Assembly (NCBI GenBank): GCA_018656255.1
Contig: JABHYI010000161.1
Span: forward strand, 1-7,859
Length of the DNA: 7,859 nt
Direction: 5' to 3'
Source: Bacteroidota bacterium
Lineage (GTDB): Bacteria; Bacteroidota; Bacteroidia; Flavobacteriales; Flavobacteriaceae
In this document: in pieces, positions 5,635 through 7,859 of the stretch
Layout: every line of letters starts with the position of its first letter
How positions within the stretch are numbered: position 1 is the stretch's first letter
The notes under the pieces: model-generated
What the model was told of the DNA's origin: nothing
The model's input: only the letters and a program-made list of their open reading frames with translations
Databases searched by the model: none
Made by a program: the position numbers and the translations under genes

Positions 5635-7343
5635 AAAAAAAACACGCGCTACTTAGTTTATGTATACTGCTTTGTTTTTGGCAATGCGATAGCCCGAAAA
5701 AAGAAATCTCACATTCCACCACAGCAGTTTTGGGACTAATCTCTCAAAAAGCGATGGTGGTATCTGCCAGAGAAGAAGCCTCAAGAATTGGGAGCGAAAT
5801 CATGCAACAAGGTGGCAACGCTTTTGACGCCATGGTAGCTACAGAGATGGCATTGGCGGTATGTTATCCAAATGCAGGGAATCTTGGCGGTGGTGGGTTT
5901 ATGGTATACAGAACCCACCGAGGAGAAGTAGGTGCCTTAGATTATAGAGAAAAGGCGCCACTTAGAGCCAATAGAGATATGTACTTAGATGAAAATAAAA
6001 AATACCTCCAAGACAAAAGTAAAACTGGAGGGTTGGCCGTTGGAGTGCCAGGTACAATCGCTGGCATATTTAAAGCCCATAAGAGGTTTGGCTCTTTGCC
6101 AATGCAAACTATTTTACGCCCTGTAATTTTACTAGCAAAAAACGGATTTAAAATCACAGAAAAACAAGCAAAACAATTTAACGATTATAGTGCTGTTTTT
6201 AAACAAGTAAACCAAGAAAACTCCATTTATACCAAAAAATTTAAAGCTGGAGATGTTTTTAAAAATGAGGCCTTGGCAAACACGCTTCAACAAATATCAG
6301 ACAATGGGAGAAGCGCTTTTTACCAAGATGAGATTGCTAAAACACTTGTAGCCTATCTGCAAAAAAATGGTGGTATTATTAGTTTAAAAGACCTAGACAA
6401 TTACCAAGCCATATGGCGAGAACCAATCGTTTTTAATTACAAAGACCTGCGTATTATATCTATGTCTCCACCCTCTAGTGGCGGAATATGTATGGCGCAA
6501 ATACTCAAAACAACAGCAAATTATCCAATTGCCCAGTATGGCCATAATACAACAAAAACAATACAGGTACTTACAGAGGCCCAAAGAAGAGCCTATGCAG
6601 ATAGAAGCCACTATCTTGGAGATCCAGACTTTATAGATATCCCGGTAGATTCTCTACTGAGTGATGCCTATCTCAAAGGCCGCATGGACAGCTTTTCTTT
6701 TGAGGGTGCAACACCCTCCAAGGAGCTTACACATGGAGCCATCTCTCAAGCAGAGAGCACAGAAACTACCCACTACTCTATAATTGATAGCTATGGTAAT
6801 GCCATTGCAGTGACAACAACCCTAAATGCTTCTTTTGGCTCAAAACTGTATAACAAAAAACTTGGGTTCTTTTTAAATAATGAGATGGATGATTTTAGCG
6901 CAAAACCAGGCACACCAAATTTATTTGGCCTTATTGGAGGTGATGCCAATGCAATAGCCCCACAAAAGAGAATGCTCAGCTCTATGACCCCAACACTTGT
7001 AGAGAAAGACAACAAACTATGGATGACTCTTGGAACCCCTGGAGGATCTACCATCATAACCTCGGTGCTACAAACTATATTAAATGTGTATGAGTTTAAC
7101 ATGTCTATGCAACAGGCGGTAGACGCCCCGAGATTTCATCATCAATGGTTGCCCGATATTGTAAAAGTTGAAGCCACTAGCTTTGATGCTAAGACCATTA
7201 AAGAACTTGAAAACAAAGGGTATGTTGTAGATTACAAAAACGCTTCAAGTATAGGAAGAGTAGATGCAATATTGGTACTCTCAGATGGTAGCTTAGAGGG
7301 TGGAGCAGATAAAAGAGGAGACGATACTGCAGTAGGTTTTTAG
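5631..7343 (+). CDS. ggt: Gamma-glutamyltranspeptidase / glutathione hydrolase, exported, probable lipoprotein
   Basis: This 570-residue protein is a full-length GGT, made as a proenzyme that cuts itself into large and small subunits. The cut should fall before Thr379 in ETTHYSIID, the nucleophile (E. coli Thr391). Thr397 and Asn399 (TTTLNASFG), Glu418 and Asp421 (NNEMDDF), Ser450-Ser451 (MLSSMTP), Gly471-Gly472 (GTPGGS) and Arg106 (YREKAP) match the known substrate-binding set. The lid-loop segment (about 426-444) is present as in E. coli and absent from the Bacillus subtilis form. The enzyme hydrolyses or transfers gamma-glutamyl groups from glutathione and glutamine. A hydrophobic leader ends at Cys19 (QCDSPKK), so it may be a lipoprotein, though the bases of the lipobox (FWQC) are atypical; it acts outside the cytoplasm. 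Its ATG overlaps the acpH stop, placing both on one transcript. Confidence 0.95.
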   Translation: MKKKHALLSLCILLCFWQCDSPKKEISHSTTAVLGLISQKAMVVSAREEASRIGSEIMQQGGNAFDAMVATEMALAVCYPNAGNLGGGGFMVYRTHRGEVGALDYREKAPLRANRDMYLDENKKYLQDKSKTGGLAVGVPGTIAGIFKAHKRFGSLPMQTILRPVILLAKNGFKITEKQAKQFNDYSAVFKQVNQENSIYTKKFKAGDVFKNEALANTLQQISDNGRSAFYQDEIAKTLVAYLQKNGGIISLKDLDNYQAIWREPIVFNYKDLRIISMSPPSSGGICMAQILKTTANYPIAQYGHNTTKTIQVLTEAQRRAYADRSHYLGDPDFIDIPVDSLLSDAYLKGRMDSFSFEGATPSKELTHGAISQAESTETTHYSIIDSYGNAIAVTTTLNASFGSKLYNKKLGFFLNNEMDDFSAKPGTPNLFGLIGGDANAIAPQKRMLSSMTPTLVEKDNKLWMTLGTPGGSTIITSVLQTILNVYEFNMSMQQAVDAPRFHHQWLPDIVKVEATSFDAKTIKELENKGYVVDYKNASSIGRVDAILVLSDGSLEGGADKRGDDTAVGF

Positions 7344-7344
7344 G

Positions 7345-7448
7345 TAAAACAATAGAAAGAGGCAGAATTACCTGTTGTGCACTTAATCGAATATCTCTAA
7401 TATTGTAGGATAAAGACTACGTAATTCTGTAGATTTGGCATTGTTTTA
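7345..7448. repeat. Nested inverted repeats in the ggt downstream spacer
   Basis: Two perfect 9-bp inverted repeats are nested. The outer pair is TAAAACAAT (7345-7353) with ATTGTTTTA (7440-7448). The inner pair is CAGAATTAC (7363-7371) with GTAATTCTG (7421-7429). The gaps between arms are 9 and 10 bases on the two sides, and 49 bases lie at the centre. The whole begins one base after the ggt stop codon. It could be a folded 3' untranslated RNA, a small non-coding RNA, or a remnant of a short inverted-repeat element. I saw no target-site duplication and no reading frame inside it. No T-run follows, so a classic terminator is unlikely. Confidence 0.5.
7430..7437 (+). promoter_or_regulatory. Candidate Bacteroidota promoter for the gene at 7514
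   Basis: TAGATTTG matches TAnnTTTG exactly, with a TTG at 7403-7405 and a 24-base spacer, just beyond the usual 17-23. It would give a leader of about 70 bases. It lies between the inner and outer right arms of the nested inverted repeat. A nearer imperfect match, TAGATTTA (7499-7506), is the alternative. Confidence 0.4.
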
Positions 7449-7513
7449 AAGAAGATTAACTAATTATTTACCAACATTCTGGAAATAAATTCTTGTATTA
7501 GATTTATAATAAG

Positions 7514-7859
7514 ATGAGTAAAAAATCGTTTTCTGTAAACTATTTTACCTTGATACCACTTGTGTTTTCAAGCATACTCTGCATTTTCCTTGTTTACTTC
7601 TTAGATCAAAAAATCACCAACACCGCCACATTCTTTGAAACATTACAAGACCAGATTTCTATATTTATAGGTATTAGTGGTTTTACAGCAATTTTTCTGC
7701 TCGGGTACATTGTTTTTAGCATTTTTGGTATTAATCGAATCATTGTCTCTGGTGATAATAAACTCAATGCACTGATTGAAAAAATGAATGCTGCTCGTAA
7801 AGTAATAGAAATTATTTATAAGAGTAAACTTTGGCGCCCTGAGGTAAAAACATTTATAG
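7514..7859 (+). CDS. Small membrane protein of unknown function (3' part outside window)
   Basis: An open frame of 115 codons begins at ATG 7514 and is still open at the window end. I do not recognise the family. Two hydrophobic segments, about residues 11-30 and 49-72, are joined by a short polar loop with several acidic and Gln residues (31-48). They are followed by a polar, probably helical stretch (81-104) and the motif SKLWRPEV. With Lys-rich residues at the N-terminus (MSKKS) and basic residues after the second segment, both ends probably face the cytoplasm. The uncleaved two-helix hairpin with a cytoplasmic tail is seen in some sensor or scaffold proteins, but nothing in the part shown identifies a catalytic domain. 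The start has a weak purine stretch (AATAAG) before it. Confidence 0.75.
   Translation, partial: MSKKSFSVNYFTLIPLVFSSILCIFLVYFLDQKITNTATFFETLQDQISIFIGISGFTAIFLLGYIVFSIFGINRIIVSGDNKLNALIEKMNAARKVIEIIYKSKLWRPEVKTFI

Noticed and set aside
6791..7102. Open frame of 103 codons on the minus strand inside ggt, and other shorter antisense frames within the M42, PagL-like, glmM and ggt genes
   Set aside because: Each lies wholly inside a well-supported gene with conserved catalytic motifs, has no recognisable domain, and looks like a by-product of the coding strand's composition.
7344..7513. tRNA or other known RNA gene in the spacer after ggt
   Set aside because: No T-loop GTTCRA block, acceptor stem or CCA end is visible; the structure is limited to the nested inverted repeats.
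1..7859. Defence island, mobile element or new multi-gene system
   Set aside because: All complete genes belong to recognised housekeeping or envelope families with intact active sites, base composition looks uniform, and there are no transposase, integrase, nuclease or repeat-array signals.

Overview
The window looks like a piece of chromosome from a Flavobacteriaceae-type member of the Bacteroidota. The DNA is AT-rich, start codons lack obvious Shine-Dalgarno sequences, and most gene-free gaps carry a match to the Bacteroidota -7 promoter element TAnnTTTG. The proteins also fit: a DUF4294 protein, a long-form PagL-like outer-membrane protein, and a GlmM with the GEGNGG loop. I see no insertion sequence, phage gene, CRISPR array, toxin-antitoxin pair, rRNA or tRNA. 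It reads as ordinary, tightly packed core genome.

Layout: the 5' part of a DUF4294 gene runs leftward off the window edge (1-227). It diverges from an M42 metallo-aminopeptidase gene (347-1432). A PagL-like (lipid A deacylase/acyloxyacyl hydrolase) gene follows on the same strand (1529-2782). It meets a leftward rhomboid protease gene (2791-3441) head-on, with only 8 bases between the stops and a hairpin plus T-run lying across the junction. Upstream of the rhomboid gene on the same strand is glmM (3490-4878), so glmM and the rhomboid gene are probably co-transcribed. A 168-base divergent spacer separates glmM from a rightward pair, acyl carrier protein phosphodiesterase (5047-5634) and gamma-glutamyltranspeptidase (5631-7343), which overlap by ATGA. 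After them comes a 170-base spacer with nested inverted repeats. A small two-helix membrane protein of unknown function then starts at 7514 and runs off the right edge. No gene-free stretch exceeds 170 bases.

Functional theme: much of the window concerns the cell envelope and peptide or cofactor turnover. GlmM supplies glucosamine-1-phosphate for UDP-GlcNAc, hence peptidoglycan and LPS. The PagL-like protein is an outer-membrane lipid-modifying candidate. The rhomboid cleaves within the membrane. The exported GGT processes gamma-glutamyl compounds such as glutathione, and M42 trims peptides in the cytoplasm. AcpH would remove phosphopantetheine from ACP. The observations most worth following are the nested inverted repeats after ggt, the perfect 14-bp palindrome one base before the acpH start, the acpH-ggt coupling, and the altered acidic position in the PagL-like active site. 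None of these amounts to a clear new system.
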